Below are positions 16,422 through 25,478 of a stretch of 49,910 bases of DNA, in pieces. The position numbers and the translations under genes were made by a program. The notes beneath the pieces are model-generated. The model did no database searches, was not told the DNA's origin, and worked only from the letters and a program-made list of their open reading frames with translations. This stretch comes from Neobacillus niacini NBRC 15566 (lineage in GTDB: Bacteria; Bacillota; Bacilli; Bacillales; Cytobacillaceae): contig NZ_BCVA01000043.1 in the NCBI RefSeq assembly GCF_001591505.1, forward strand, positions 1 through 49,910, given 5' to 3'. Position 1 is the first letter of the stretch, and each line of letters begins with the position of its first letter.

Positions 16422-17780
16422 CTACATGAGATAGTTTAGAAACATCGTGGCAATACCAAAGTAAGTGAGTAGAGAAAAAATATCATTAATTGTCGTAATT
16501 AACGGGCCGGAGGCAACAGCAGGGTCAATATTTAAACGGAATAAAATCAGCGGGATGATTGTACCAGCAAGGGTGCCAATAATGAGTGTAAAGAAAAGTG
16601 AAACACCGACCACTGCACCTAAAATAAAGCTTCCCTGCCATATATAAGCGATAATGGAGATAAGGATGGCACAGGTAATCCCGATTGTCACGCCGACACC
16701 AAGTTCTCGGGCGATCAAGCGAAGGATGACCCCTTTATCGATATCATGAGAAATAAGTCCTCGCACCACTACGGCTAGTGATTGAGTACCAGTATTACCG
16801 GTCATTCCTGCAATCATGGGCATAAAAAAGGCAATGGCGACGACTTGTTCCAAGGTATGTTCAAAACTGCTGATTATTCTGCCGGACAATAGCCCGATAA
16901 ATAAAAGCAATATAAGCCATGGAAGCCTCCTAGCAGCTGCAACAAATGTTTTTGTATCAAAGTCAATTGATTTCCCAGAGGCAGATAATTTTTCTATATC
17001 CTCATTTGCCTCTTTAATGACGACATCAATAATATCATCGACGGTAACGATACCGACAAGTCTGTTACTTTCATCAACCACAGGAATTGCAAGGAAATCG
17101 TATCGTTCCGTCATTCTGGCGACGACTTCTTGGTCGGTAGTCACGGAAACAGATATTACACGTTCATACATGATGTTATTAATTTTCTCATTAATGTCAG
17201 CAAGCAGTAGGTCTCGATAAGAAACAACACCAACCAGCTTTCTCTCTTCGTTAACAACATATAAATAATTAATGGATTCAGCAAACTCAGCAAACGTTTT
17301 TAACTTATCCACCGCTTCCCTTACGCTGTAATAACTTCGAATCCAGACAAAGCGATTCGTCATCATTCTGCCTGCAGTTTCAGGAGGGTAATTCATAATA
17401 TCGGTAACAGCTTGAGACTCTTCTACCTTCATACCAGAGAGCAGTGACTCTTTTTTCTCTGGTGATAGTTCATCAAGGAACAAGGCCAAATCATCATTGT
17501 CCATTAGATCAAGGACTTTACTGGATTTCTCTAACCCGAGTTTATTTAAAACCTCAAGCTGCTCTTCTTTTTCAAGTTCCTGCATTAGGTCAGCGAGTAC
17601 TTCAAAATTTAAGAATAAGAGAAAACGAAGTTTATGCTTTTCAGGTAAATCCTCATATATTTTTGCTGTATCATATGGCTGCAGTTCTTCAAGGATGGTA
17701 AGAAAATCTGCCTTTTTGTTTTCTTTTAATAACTTTATAATATGGAGGGTCATTTCGTCTTTCGTCATATCTTTAATCAT
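16422..17780 (-). CDS. mgtE: Magnesium transporter MgtE
   Basis: A 452-aa MgtE-type magnesium channel. The N-terminal helical domain (residues 1-125) and two CBS domains (about 130-250, with YPPETAGRMMTNRFVWI at the first and IPVVDESNRLVGIVTVDDIIDV at the second) form the cytosolic magnesium sensor that closes the pore when magnesium is plentiful. The plug helix and five spans follow: AFFMPMIAGMTGNTGTQSLAVVVRG near 315-340 and the Mg-selective NIDPAVASGPLITTINDIFSLL near 420-440. ATG 17780 is preferred since AAAGGAG lies ten bases ahead; an upstream GTG abuts that site. I see no M-box riboswitch in the leader. Confidence 0.95.
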   Translation of the reverse strand: MIKDMTKDEMTLHIIKLLKENKKADFLTILEELQPYDTAKIYEDLPEKHKLRFLLFLNFEVLADLMQELEKEEQLEVLNKLGLEKSSKVLDLMDNDDLALFLDELSPEKKESLLSGMKVEESQAVTDIMNYPPETAGRMMTNRFVWIRSYYSVREAVDKLKTFAEFAESINYLYVVNEERKLVGVVSYRDLLLADINEKINNIMYERVISVSVTTDQEVVARMTERYDFLAIPVVDESNRLVGIVTVDDIIDVVIKEANEDIEKLSASGKSIDFDTKTFVAAARRLPWLILLLFIGLLSGRIISSFEHTLEQVVAIAFFMPMIAGMTGNTGTQSLAVVVRGLISHDIDKGVILRLIARELGVGVTIGITCAILISIIAYIWQGSFILGAVVGVSLFFTLIIGTLAGTIIPLILFRLNIDPAVASGPLITTINDIFSLLTYFGIATMFLNYLM

Positions 17781-17789
17781 TGACAGCAC

Positions 17790-18080
17790 GCTCCTTTCTA
17801 ACGGTGCGTTTTAATCCTTCTATACATGTATGTAAAAAATGATTTGTTGATTGTACTGCAGTTAATACTACTATCGACTAGTATGTGTTATACATAAAGG
17901 AATAAAGCTAACTGTTTCAAAAGTATCACAAATCTCTTTAGAATTGTAAAAGAATTGAAATAAGCTATTTGGACTATTAATGATAAAATAGTGAAAGATT
18001 GGTTAATATTGGTGAGCGTTTTAATGAGTATTTTAACTCATTACCATAATGTTTATTTTCCTGATCGGAGGAGTTTGGCT
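17790..18080. other. Divergent intergenic region
   Basis: About 290 A/T-rich bases between mgtE and the following plus-strand gene. No RNA motif, riboswitch core or repeat was recognised. Plus-strand coding can be read from GTG 17991, but the ribosome site argues for the start at 18081. Confidence 0.35.
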
Positions 18081-18857
18081 TTGAAAAAGCACCATCAAGA
18101 CATACAGGATCTTGTCTATGTCCACTTAAATCAAAATGATCAGTATGTACTATCTTACGGTATTGAATTTGCTGAATTTGCTGCTGCTTTTTCGGGTACA
18201 TTGAATCATTTGCTATTATTAAAACATCGCTTTGAAGATAGTGATTTTAATATGCATACTCTGCTAGAATATTGTCCGGATGAGCGAATCGAAAGTTTAG
18301 CTGCGGAAGATATTTATGGCTACGGTGATTTCTGCTGGATTGACTTTGTTGAAGAAGAAGGATTAAATGAACTAACAGGACAAGAAATAGCGGAAATATT
18401 ATACTTGGGACATCAAAAGCAGCATTTAAAACTGCCTTTTTATAATAAGTTAGGGAACCGTTTTGTTTATTTGGCGCACGACGATGGATTCTTTAATAAA
18501 GTATATTATCGAAGCTTTAAGGACTTTTTTCATCTTTTAAGTTATGCGCTTTCCAGTAAGCTGGGAAAGTTGAAGCTTGAAAAGACACTTCTCGGAATCA
18601 GAAAAAAACGTTCATATCCACCAATTAATAAGGAAATTCTCTTATCTTTAACGCCCTTTATTAAGGAAGGTATCTGTATTTCTTTACGTGATGTTGATCA
18701 TCAGCGAAACAAGCTGGAAATACCGATTTGGGTAATTGGTGATTTTGCATCGATGGATGATATGTACGAAGAATATCAGCAAATTTCAGGCGAAACCTGC
18801 CATGCTAAAATCATCTTTGATAAAAAAACAAAAGAATGGAAGCTTACAGTTATCTAA
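18081..18857 (+). CDS. Conserved hypothetical protein
   Basis: A 258-aa soluble protein I cannot place in a family. It is acidic and rich in aromatic residues (for example DIYGYGDFCWIDFVEEEGLNELTG near residues 77-98), with no signal peptide or membrane span. The C-terminal part is more basic (KLEKTLLGIRKKRSYPP), and the end (CHAKIIFDKKTKEWKLTVI) looks like a beta-hairpin. The start is TTG 18081, because GGAGGAG at 18067 sits seven to eight bases upstream; a longer reading from 17991 has no ribosome site. It precedes ddl by about 125 bases on the same strand. Confidence 0.7.
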   Translation: MKKHHQDIQDLVYVHLNQNDQYVLSYGIEFAEFAAAFSGTLNHLLLLKHRFEDSDFNMHTLLEYCPDERIESLAAEDIYGYGDFCWIDFVEEEGLNELTGQEIAEILYLGHQKQHLKLPFYNKLGNRFVYLAHDDGFFNKVYYRSFKDFFHLLSYALSSKLGKLKLEKTLLGIRKKRSYPPINKEILLSLTPFIKEGICISLRDVDHQRNKLEIPIWVIGDFASMDDMYEEYQQISGETCHAKIIFDKKTKEWKLTVI

Positions 18858-18984
18858 TCTCTCCATTTTGTTGGGGAGATTTCTTTGTGTTTGTATAACT
18901 AGGTGGTTTTTAGCCAAGCTGTAGGTTTCATAAAATAATAAAAGTGATAAAATAAAATCGTGAATGCGAAAATGGAGGTTTAGT

Positions 18985-20064
18985 ATGAAAACAAAAATTG
19001 GTTTACTATACGGAGGTAAATCCGCTGAACATAAAGTATCGTTACAAACAGCTCTTGCGGTCATTAAGGCGCTCGATCTGGAAAAATATGAAATTCATCC
19101 GATTTACATAAATGTAGAGGGTCAGTGGATAAAGGGACCTCAGCTTACTGCGCCTGCAGAAAATGTTCAGGCATTAGAATTTTCAAATGAAAATCAGTTA
19201 TCTCCTTTATCATTGGCACCGACTCTTTTCAATGATCAAAAACAAAACAGCGAACCATTAGATGTCATTTTTCCGCTGCTTCATGGACCAAATGGTGAGG
19301 ATGGAACGGTACAGGGATTATTGGAATTGTTAAACCTGCCCTATGTCGGTAATGGTGTATTAGCTTCCGCAGCTGGTATGGATAAGGTTATGATGAAAAA
19401 TGTATTTGCACAAGCGGGGCTTCCGCAAGTAAATTATGTTGCTTTCGTTCGAACAGAATGGGAAAAGGCGAAAGAGTCAATTTATACAAAAGTGGAAGAA
19501 AAACTCGGCTACCCTTGCTTTGTAAAGCCTGCCAACTTAGGCTCAAGTGTAGGAATTAGCAAATGTACAAATAGAACGGAATTAGAAGCAGCCTTTGTAG
19601 AAGCGTTTCAATTTGACCGAAAAGTAATCATCGAAGAAGGTGTTACAGCACGTGAAATTGAAGTAGGTATTCTTGGGAACGACGATCCCAAGTGTTCAGT
19701 TGCAGGTGAAATTGTTCCAAAGAAGGATTTTTATGATTATAAAGCGAAATATGAAGACGGTGACACAGCTTTAATCATTCCTGCGGATGTCACGAAGGAA
19801 GAGTATCAGCAAATTAAAGAGATGGCTATTCAAGCCTTTAAGGCGTTGGATTGCTCAGGCCTTGTGCGTGCGGACTTCTTCTTAACAAAGGATGGTAAGG
19901 CTTTAATTAATGAAGTGAATACAATGCCGGGATTCACGCCATTTAGCATGTTCCCGCTGTTATGGAAGCATACGGGTGTTGAGTATCCACAATTGATTGA
20001 AACATTGGTAAATCTTGCAAGGGAACGCCATGCCCAGAAGCAAAACATTAAATACACCTTCTAG
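18985..20064 (+). CDS. ddl: D-alanine--D-alanine ligase
   Basis: A 359-aa ATP-grasp ligase that makes D-Ala-D-Ala for the peptidoglycan stem peptide. LLYGGKSAEHKVSLQTA at the N-terminus is the family entry. HGPNGEDGTVQGLLELLNLPYVG near 92-115 binds the first D-Ala. The ATP-grasp core includes PCFVKPANLGSSVGISK near 175-192 and EGVTAREIEVGILGN near 220. DFFLTKDGKALINEVNTMPGFT near 300-320 carries the magnesium-binding glutamate/asparagine. ATG 18985 follows GGAGG; a longer reading from 18964 lacks such a site. It is followed by murF, the enzyme that uses its product. It also fits functionally with alr 25 kb downstream. Confidence 0.96.
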   Translation: MKTKIGLLYGGKSAEHKVSLQTALAVIKALDLEKYEIHPIYINVEGQWIKGPQLTAPAENVQALEFSNENQLSPLSLAPTLFNDQKQNSEPLDVIFPLLHGPNGEDGTVQGLLELLNLPYVGNGVLASAAGMDKVMMKNVFAQAGLPQVNYVAFVRTEWEKAKESIYTKVEEKLGYPCFVKPANLGSSVGISKCTNRTELEAAFVEAFQFDRKVIIEEGVTAREIEVGILGNDDPKCSVAGEIVPKKDFYDYKAKYEDGDTALIIPADVTKEEYQQIKEMAIQAFKALDCSGLVRADFFLTKDGKALINEVNTMPGFTPFSMFPLLWKHTGVEYPQLIETLVNLARERHAQKQNIKYTF

Positions 20065-20072
20065 AAAACATT

Positions 20073-20100
20073 GACACGGCTAAGTGCCGTGTCTTTATTA
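20073..20100 (+). terminator. Hairpin between ddl and murF
   Basis: GACACGGC at 20073 pairs with GCCGTGTC at 20086, followed by TTTATT. The T-run is short, so partial read-through into murF is plausible. Confidence 0.6.
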
Positions 20101-20123
20101 AAATATCCTACTGGAGGATTGAC

Positions 20124-21509
20124 ATGATAAAAAGAACTTTAAAGCAGATATCGGAGATGATTTCTGTAAAAAATGAGATTACCTCTTTTGCTGATACAGA
20201 AATTAGTGGTGTTTCAATCGATTCTAGAAAAATTGAAGGGGGAAACCTGTTTATACCATTTAAAGGGGAAAACTCAGATGGTCATAAATTTGTAGAGGAA
20301 TCCTTAAAAAAAGGAGCATCTGCGGCACTTTGGCAAAGCGATGTACCGAATCCACCCCTGCATTTACCGATTCTTATCGTTGAGGATTGCTTAGTGGCGT
20401 TACAGGAATTAGCAAGAGAATATCGTAAACAGTTACAAGTAAAAGTAGTAGGTATAACAGGCAGTAACGGGAAAACCACGACTAAAGATATGACGTATTC
20501 TTTGTTATCCACTACCTATAAAGTTCAAAAGACCGAGGGGAATTATAATAACCATATTGGTTTGCCTTTAACTGTCTTAGGTTTGGATGAGGATACTGAT
20601 ATTGCGGTTCTAGAAATGGGGATGAGCGGCAGAGGAGAAATTGCCTTCCTGACAAAACTTGCTTCTCCCGATGCAGTTGTCATCACCAATATCGGTGAAT
20701 CCCACCTTCTTGACCTAGGCTCGAGAGAAGGAATTGCAGAAGCCAAGCTAGAAATTTTACAAGGTCTAAAAGAACATGGTTTAGCGGTTCTTCATGGAGA
20801 TGAGCCCCTTCTGATGGAACGGATAAATAAATATAAAGGCAATGTGCACGTACAAACATTTGGAAGAACCGATAGTAATGACTTTTTTCCAACAGAAATT
20901 ACTCAATTAGAACAAGGAAATATGTTTAAAATCAATAACTCTTCGGAAAGTTTCGAACTTCCTGTATTGGGTACACATAATATATTAAATGCCCTTGCTG
21001 CCATGATTATTGCTCATTACTTTGATGTGCCATTTGAAAAAATGAATGAAGGTTTAACCAGTGTAAAACTAACCAATATGCGAATGGAGTTAGTAGAAGG
21101 TAGTCATGGTGAAAAAATCATCAACGATGCCTATAATGCCAGTCCTACCTCCATGATGGCTGCCATTGAACTAGTTTCACATTTAAAAGGTTATGAAAAA
21201 ATTATCCTCGTCCTCGGTGATATGCTTGAATTAGGGCCTCAAGAAGAACAGTATCATCAGCAAATCGGCGAAGGATTGAATCCTGATAAGATAGATTTGT
21301 TGTTCACCTATGGGAAATTAGCGGAACATATGGCTGAAGGTGCACGATCCGCTCTAGGAAAACAAAGAGTTTTTTCTTTTACCGATAAAAATGAGTTAAT
21401 TAAAGTATTAGAGAAGCAAGTAGACAACCGTACCTTAGTACTAGTAAAAGCTTCAAGAGGGATGAAACTTGAGGAAATTGTGACCGCCTTACAACAAAAG
21501 CAGGATTAA
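20124..21509 (+). CDS. murF: UDP-N-acetylmuramoyl-tripeptide--D-alanyl-D-alanine ligase
   Basis: A 461-aa Mur ligase that adds the D-Ala-D-Ala dipeptide to UDP-MurNAc-tripeptide in the cytoplasm. GVSIDSRKIEGGNLFIPFKGENSDGH near 30-55 is the N-terminal substrate domain. The ATP site is GITGSNGKTTTKDM near 110. EGNYNNHIGLPLTVL near 138 and EMGMSGRGEI near 165 belong to the central domain. NDAYNASPTSMMAA near 333 begins the C-terminal domain. It starts at ATG 20124 after GGAGG. The ddl-murF pairing is the standard Bacillus arrangement. Confidence 0.96.
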   Translation: MIKRTLKQISEMISVKNEITSFADTEISGVSIDSRKIEGGNLFIPFKGENSDGHKFVEESLKKGASAALWQSDVPNPPLHLPILIVEDCLVALQELAREYRKQLQVKVVGITGSNGKTTTKDMTYSLLSTTYKVQKTEGNYNNHIGLPLTVLGLDEDTDIAVLEMGMSGRGEIAFLTKLASPDAVVITNIGESHLLDLGSREGIAEAKLEILQGLKEHGLAVLHGDEPLLMERINKYKGNVHVQTFGRTDSNDFFPTEITQLEQGNMFKINNSSESFELPVLGTHNILNALAAMIIAHYFDVPFEKMNEGLTSVKLTNMRMELVEGSHGEKIINDAYNASPTSMMAAIELVSHLKGYEKIILVLGDMLELGPQEEQYHQQIGEGLNPDKIDLLFTYGKLAEHMAEGARSALGKQRVFSFTDKNELIKVLEKQVDNRTLVLVKASRGMKLEEIVTALQQKQD

Positions 21510-21601
21510 TAAAAGACCGAAGTCTAGACTGTATGCTAAGTGCTGTTAATGGAACACTAAAGAAAAATAATTCATTTATAGAGCAAAGTAGGTGGAGAAT
21601 T

Positions 21602-22291
21602 TTGATTGGCTGTTTATGTATTCATGGCTTTACAGGGGCACCATATGAAGTAGAACCGCTTGCTGAGTATTTAACGCAGCATACGGATTGGGTATTCAGT
21701 GTCCCTACTCTTCCTGGCCATGGCGAAAATCTGTCACTAAAAGATATCCATTATCAACAATGGATAGAACATGCAGAGTCTGAATTAAAGAAATTGATTG
21801 AAACCTGTGATCAAGTTTATGTAATTGGGTTTTCTATGGGCGGCATGATTGCAAGCCTCCTGGCTGCAAAATACCCTGTGGACAAGCTTGTACTACTTAG
21901 TGCAGCTGCTTATTATCTAAACCCAAAACAGATGGCAAGTGAAATTAAATCAATGATGGTTGATTTATTTAAAGGAAACTTAGAAGAAAATGAATTATTT
22001 CAACGTTACAAAAGAAAAATAAAAGCAACTCCCATAAAAGCGACTTTCCAATTTCGAAGACTTGTTTCTTACATCAAACCACTTCTCCCTCAAGTAGAAG
22101 TGCCAACGCTAATTGCACAGGGAGAGTGTGACGGTATCGTCCCTCCCAAAAGTGCTGAATACTTATACCGGACAATAAATGCGAAAACAAAAAGACTTAC
22201 GTATATTAAGGATTCTAGCCATCATATTTGTCACTGTCAGGAAAAAGAGGCCCTATTTTCCCAAGTTTATGACTTTTTGATGGAGCAGTAA
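21602..22291 (+). CDS. Alpha/beta hydrolase, carboxylesterase-like
   Basis: A 229-aa alpha/beta hydrolase close in plan to the small carboxylesterases of bacilli (Est30/YvaK type). CIHGFTGAPYEVEPLAEYL provides the oxyanion-hole HGFTG. The nucleophile lies in GFSMGG near residue 80, the acid in GECDGIVPP near 180, and the histidine in DSSHHICHC near 206. TTG 21602 is chosen since AGGTGGAG precedes it; the longer reading from 21533 adds 23 residues unlike the family start and has no ribosome site. It lies between murF and cshA. The natural substrate is unknown. Confidence 0.85.
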   Translation: MIGCLCIHGFTGAPYEVEPLAEYLTQHTDWVFSVPTLPGHGENLSLKDIHYQQWIEHAESELKKLIETCDQVYVIGFSMGGMIASLLAAKYPVDKLVLLSAAAYYLNPKQMASEIKSMMVDLFKGNLEENELFQRYKRKIKATPIKATFQFRRLVSYIKPLLPQVEVPTLIAQGECDGIVPPKSAEYLYRTINAKTKRLTYIKDSSHHICHCQEKEALFSQVYDFLMEQ

Positions 22292-22520
22292 TGCTGATAT
22301 GGGACTCGTAAATAAACCACATTAATTGCAATATACTTGTAATAATGTTATGATTATCAGCAACGTGTCTAAAGAACGAGTAAAATAGGGCATACTCCTT
22401 TGGAGGGATGTCTTTTTTTTGGTAAAATAAAGATGTTACCTAGTTACGGCATTTTGATGCGAATCACAAGTATTCAGCACATAGATTAAATTTTTATATA
22501 AATGAAGGAGAATGAAAACA
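22292..22520. promoter_or_regulatory. Intergenic region with hairpin and the cshA leader
   Basis: Near 22389-22420, GCATACTCC and GGAGGGATGTC can form an imperfect hairpin followed by eight T, probably ending esterase transcription. The remaining 100 bases upstream of cshA must hold its promoter. No clear RNA element was recognised. Confidence 0.5.
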
Positions 22521-24032
22521 TTGACAAAGTTTGAAGATTTAGGCCTAAGTCAGGCAACTTTACAGGCTGTCCTTAAAATGGGTTTTGAGGAAGCTACACC
22601 AATTCAGTCAGAAACAATTCCGATGGGCTTAGCCGGCAAGGATCTGATTGGGCAGGCCCAAACAGGAACTGGTAAAACAGCTGCATTTGGTATTCCTTTG
22701 GTTGAAAAAATTGATGTAACGAAGGACGCGATTCAAGGGATCATTATCGCTCCTACTCGTGAGCTTGCAATTCAAGTTTCGGAAGAGCTTTATAAAATCG
22801 GTTCTGGTAAAAGAGTCCGCGTTTTATCCATTTACGGAGGACAGGACATCAGCCGCCAAATCCGTTCATTAAAGAAATTCCCACATATTATTGTTGGTAC
22901 ACCTGGACGTGTATTAGATCATATCAACAGAAAAACTATGCGTCTTGACACAGTAAATACTGTTATTCTTGACGAAGCGGATGAAATGCTAAATATGGGA
23001 TTCATTGAAGATATTGAATCGATTCTTGCAGCAACACCGGCAGAACGACAAACATTGCTTTTCTCTGCTACAATGCCAGCTCCAATCCAGAGAATGGCAG
23101 AGAAATTTATGAAGGATCCACAAATTGTTCGAGTTAAAACAAAGGAAATGACAGTTCCTGCGATTGAACAATATTACCTAGAGGTAATGGAAAAAAATAA
23201 ATTTGATGTTTTAACAAGACTGCTTGATATCCAATCACCTGAATTAGCAATTATTTTCGGACGGACAAAACGCCGTGTTGATGAATTATCTGAAGCACTA
23301 ACGTTAAGAGGTTATACTGCTGAAGGAATTCACGGAGATTTAACACAGGCAAAGCGTATTCAAGTCCTTCGTAAATTTAAAGAAGGAACGATTGATGTCC
23401 TTGTTGCAACGGATGTAGCTGCAAGGGGTCTAGATATTTCTGGTGTAACACATGTTTACAACTTTGATATCCCGCAAGATCCAGAAAGCTATGTGCACCG
23501 TATCGGTCGTACAGGACGTGCCGGTAAATCTGGTATGGCACTGACATTCATCACACCGCGTGAGAAGTCTTACCTTTCAATTTTAGAAAGAACAACGAAG
23601 CGTAAGATGGAGAGAATGACTGCTCCTACACTTGATGAAGCGTTAGAAGGTCAGCAACGCGCAGTAGTCGATAAGATTGTTCAAACAATTGAAGGAAATA
23701 ATCTTCAGTATTATAAACGAGCTGCCAACGAATTACTTGAAGAAAATGATGCTTCAACTGTCATTGCAGCAGTCTTGAAAATGTTAACAAAAGAACCAGA
23801 TCAAACTCCGGTAAAGTTAACGGAAGAAGCACCGCTTCATTCTAAGAGAGACAGAAAGCCGCAAGATCGTGACCGCAGAAGAAGAGACGACAATAGAGGC
23901 GGCTATAATTCATCTCGTGGCGGGGAACGCAGCGGCGGTAATCGTGATCGTAAAAAGGCACCTGGAAAGCCAAGAACAGGTGAAACACGCACATCAGGAA
24001 AATCATCAAAACCAAGAAGCTTTAACCGATAA
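22521..24032 (+). CDS. cshA: DEAD-box RNA helicase CshA
   Basis: A 503-aa ATP-dependent RNA helicase of the degradosome/cold-shock type. Motifs in order: Q motif FEEATPIQSETIP, AQTGTGKTAA (I), APTRELA (Ia), GTPGRVLDH (Ib), DEADEM (II), SATMP (III), IIFGRTKRRVDEL (IV), VATDVAARGLDI (V) and HRIGRTGRAGKSG (VI). The last 70 residues are Arg/Gly/Asp-rich and disordered, as in CshA. TTG 22521 is favoured because GAAGGAG lies ten bases ahead, whereas ATG 22512 abuts that site. Position ahead of ydbS-ydbT matches B. subtilis (ydbR). Confidence 0.95.
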   Translation: MTKFEDLGLSQATLQAVLKMGFEEATPIQSETIPMGLAGKDLIGQAQTGTGKTAAFGIPLVEKIDVTKDAIQGIIIAPTRELAIQVSEELYKIGSGKRVRVLSIYGGQDISRQIRSLKKFPHIIVGTPGRVLDHINRKTMRLDTVNTVILDEADEMLNMGFIEDIESILAATPAERQTLLFSATMPAPIQRMAEKFMKDPQIVRVKTKEMTVPAIEQYYLEVMEKNKFDVLTRLLDIQSPELAIIFGRTKRRVDELSEALTLRGYTAEGIHGDLTQAKRIQVLRKFKEGTIDVLVATDVAARGLDISGVTHVYNFDIPQDPESYVHRIGRTGRAGKSGMALTFITPREKSYLSILERTTKRKMERMTAPTLDEALEGQQRAVVDKIVQTIEGNNLQYYKRAANELLEENDASTVIAAVLKMLTKEPDQTPVKLTEEAPLHSKRDRKPQDRDRRRRDDNRGGYNSSRGGERSGGNRDRKKAPGKPRTGETRTSGKSSKPRSFNR

Positions 24033-24039
24033 TAATGTA

Positions 24040-24080
24040 AGAGAGCATGGGCATATAATGTCCGTGCTCTCTTTTTTTGG
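24040..24080 (+). terminator. Terminator of cshA
   Basis: AGAGAGCATGG at 24040 pairs with CCGTGCTCTCT at 24062 (one G-T pair), followed by seven T. Confidence 0.9.
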
Positions 24081-24129
24081 CTTTTGTTTTAGGAAAAAGG
24101 AGTGTGTATTGGAGCTGGTTTGGAACGGA

Positions 24130-24292
24130 TAGGATATTCGTTCCTGTACCGCGGCACTTTAAGTGAAAACGGTAACGAATAATAGTTATTCGTGCCCGTG
24201 CAGAGGAAACTTAATTAAAAAGGTAACAAATAGAGTCTATTCGTGCCTGTACAGCGATATTTTGGGGGTAAACGGTAACGAGTATTCACTAA
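24130..24292. repeat. Three-unit degenerate 52-bp tandem repeat (family B)
   Basis: The core GGTAAC occurs at 24171, 24222 and 24274 (spacing 51 and 52). Each unit begins TATTCGTKCC at 24135, 24187 and 24238. The middle of the unit varies. Period and the TTC-G...CC(C/T)G...GGTAAC skeleton are shared with the family A array at 48777. No ORF with a ribosome site occupies the block. From 24293 to 24454 I see only an A/T-rich region that must contain the uvsE promoter. Confidence 0.65.
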
Positions 24293-24454
24293 ACAATAGT
24301 AAGGTATCCACTTCTCAAAATTAACAGACTCATCATATGAACAAGTATTTGAGGCTAAGGAGGAAAAGAAATCAACAGACAAGTTTAACAAGCCTCTATT
24401 TTACAATTGTATATTGGGAACATTAATGGTAACAGCTTGTTAGGAGTGATTAAG

Positions 24455-25414
24455 ATGATTGTTAAACTTGGTTATGTTGCAATGAGTGTGGAGCTTCAGA
24501 ACGCCTCGCCTTCTCAAACGATGACATTTGCACAATTTAGCAAAATTAAAGACCGTGATGCAGCTATTCGTAAGCTTGAGCGAATTGCTGAGTCAAATAT
24601 AGATAATTGCCTTCGGTTATTAAAACACAATGCTGGGAATCAAATTCATTTCTTTCGCCTAAGCTCCCGCCTGATTCCTCTTGCTAACCACGAGGAGTTG
24701 CTGGATTGGGATTATATTAAACCACTAAAGGAATCTTTAAAAAGGATTGGTGACTATCTTAACCTCCACCCCATGCGGGTTGATTTTCACCCTGACCATT
24801 TTGTAGTGCTTAACACAACGAATAAAGAGATACTCTCCAACGCACTAAAGACACTTGTCATGCATAAGAAATTGCTAAAAGGTATGGGGATCGATACTGA
24901 GCATCGCTGTGTCCTACATGTAGGCGGCGGCTACGAAGATAAAGAAATGGCGCTTGAACAGTTTATTCACAATTGGGGATTCATCCAGCCAGCCATTCAA
25001 AAAATGATTATGCTTGAAAACGACGATACAACATTTACAGTAAAAGAAACGCTGTATCTTTGTGAAAAGCTAGGGATTCCAATGGTATTTGACTATCACC
25101 ACCATTTGGCAAATCACGAAGACGTGGAGTGGCAGCAGGATTGGGAACGAATTGTCACTACCTGGAGGGATTCTCCACTTCCGGTTAAAATGCATATATC
25201 AAGTCCTCGTTCACAAAATGAATTTAGGGCACATGCTGATTTTGTTGATCCAGAAATGCTTTTAACATTTTTAAACACAATAATAGGAACTGTACCAGAG
25301 ATCCATTGCATGATAGAAGCCAAACAAAAAGATGCGGCACTCTTTCAACTGATAGATGACCTGAAAAGCCGGGGAATTAAGGTACTAGACCAATCTAGCT
25401 TTGTAGTTGAATAA
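24455..25414 (+). CDS. uvsE: UV damage endonuclease UvsE
   Basis: A 319-aa TIM-barrel endonuclease that nicks 5' of UV photoproducts and some other lesions, providing a repair route independent of UvrABC and useful for spores. KLGYVAMSVELQNASPSQTMT is the typical start. FFRLSSRLIPLANHE near 70-85, RVDFHPDHFVVLNT near 108-120, HVGGGYEDKE near 150, LENDDTTFT near 180-190 and FDYHHHLANHE near 207-217 carry the metal ligands and DNA-contact residues. ATG 24455 follows TAGGAGTGAT; the longer reading has no ribosome site. It resembles B. subtilis YwjD but sits in a different place. Confidence 0.93.
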   Translation: MIVKLGYVAMSVELQNASPSQTMTFAQFSKIKDRDAAIRKLERIAESNIDNCLRLLKHNAGNQIHFFRLSSRLIPLANHEELLDWDYIKPLKESLKRIGDYLNLHPMRVDFHPDHFVVLNTTNKEILSNALKTLVMHKKLLKGMGIDTEHRCVLHVGGGYEDKEMALEQFIHNWGFIQPAIQKMIMLENDDTTFTVKETLYLCEKLGIPMVFDYHHHLANHEDVEWQQDWERIVTTWRDSPLPVKMHISSPRSQNEFRAHADFVDPEMLLTFLNTIIGTVPEIHCMIEAKQKDAALFQLIDDLKSRGIKVLDQSSFVVE

Positions 25415-25478
25415 CAAGGATGTTTCCTGACCCATTTCCGTGTATACTTAAGGGAAACTATGGAAGTAGGGGGGAAAT

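Noticed and set aside
17781..18000. Magnesium (M-box) riboswitch before mgtE
   Set aside because: No conserved M-box core or terminator pair is visible in the short leader.
24163..24177. cre-like site TGAAAACGGTAACG behind cshA
   Set aside because: It falls on the core of the 52-bp repeat family B and is not placed at a promoter; more likely a by-product of the repeat.
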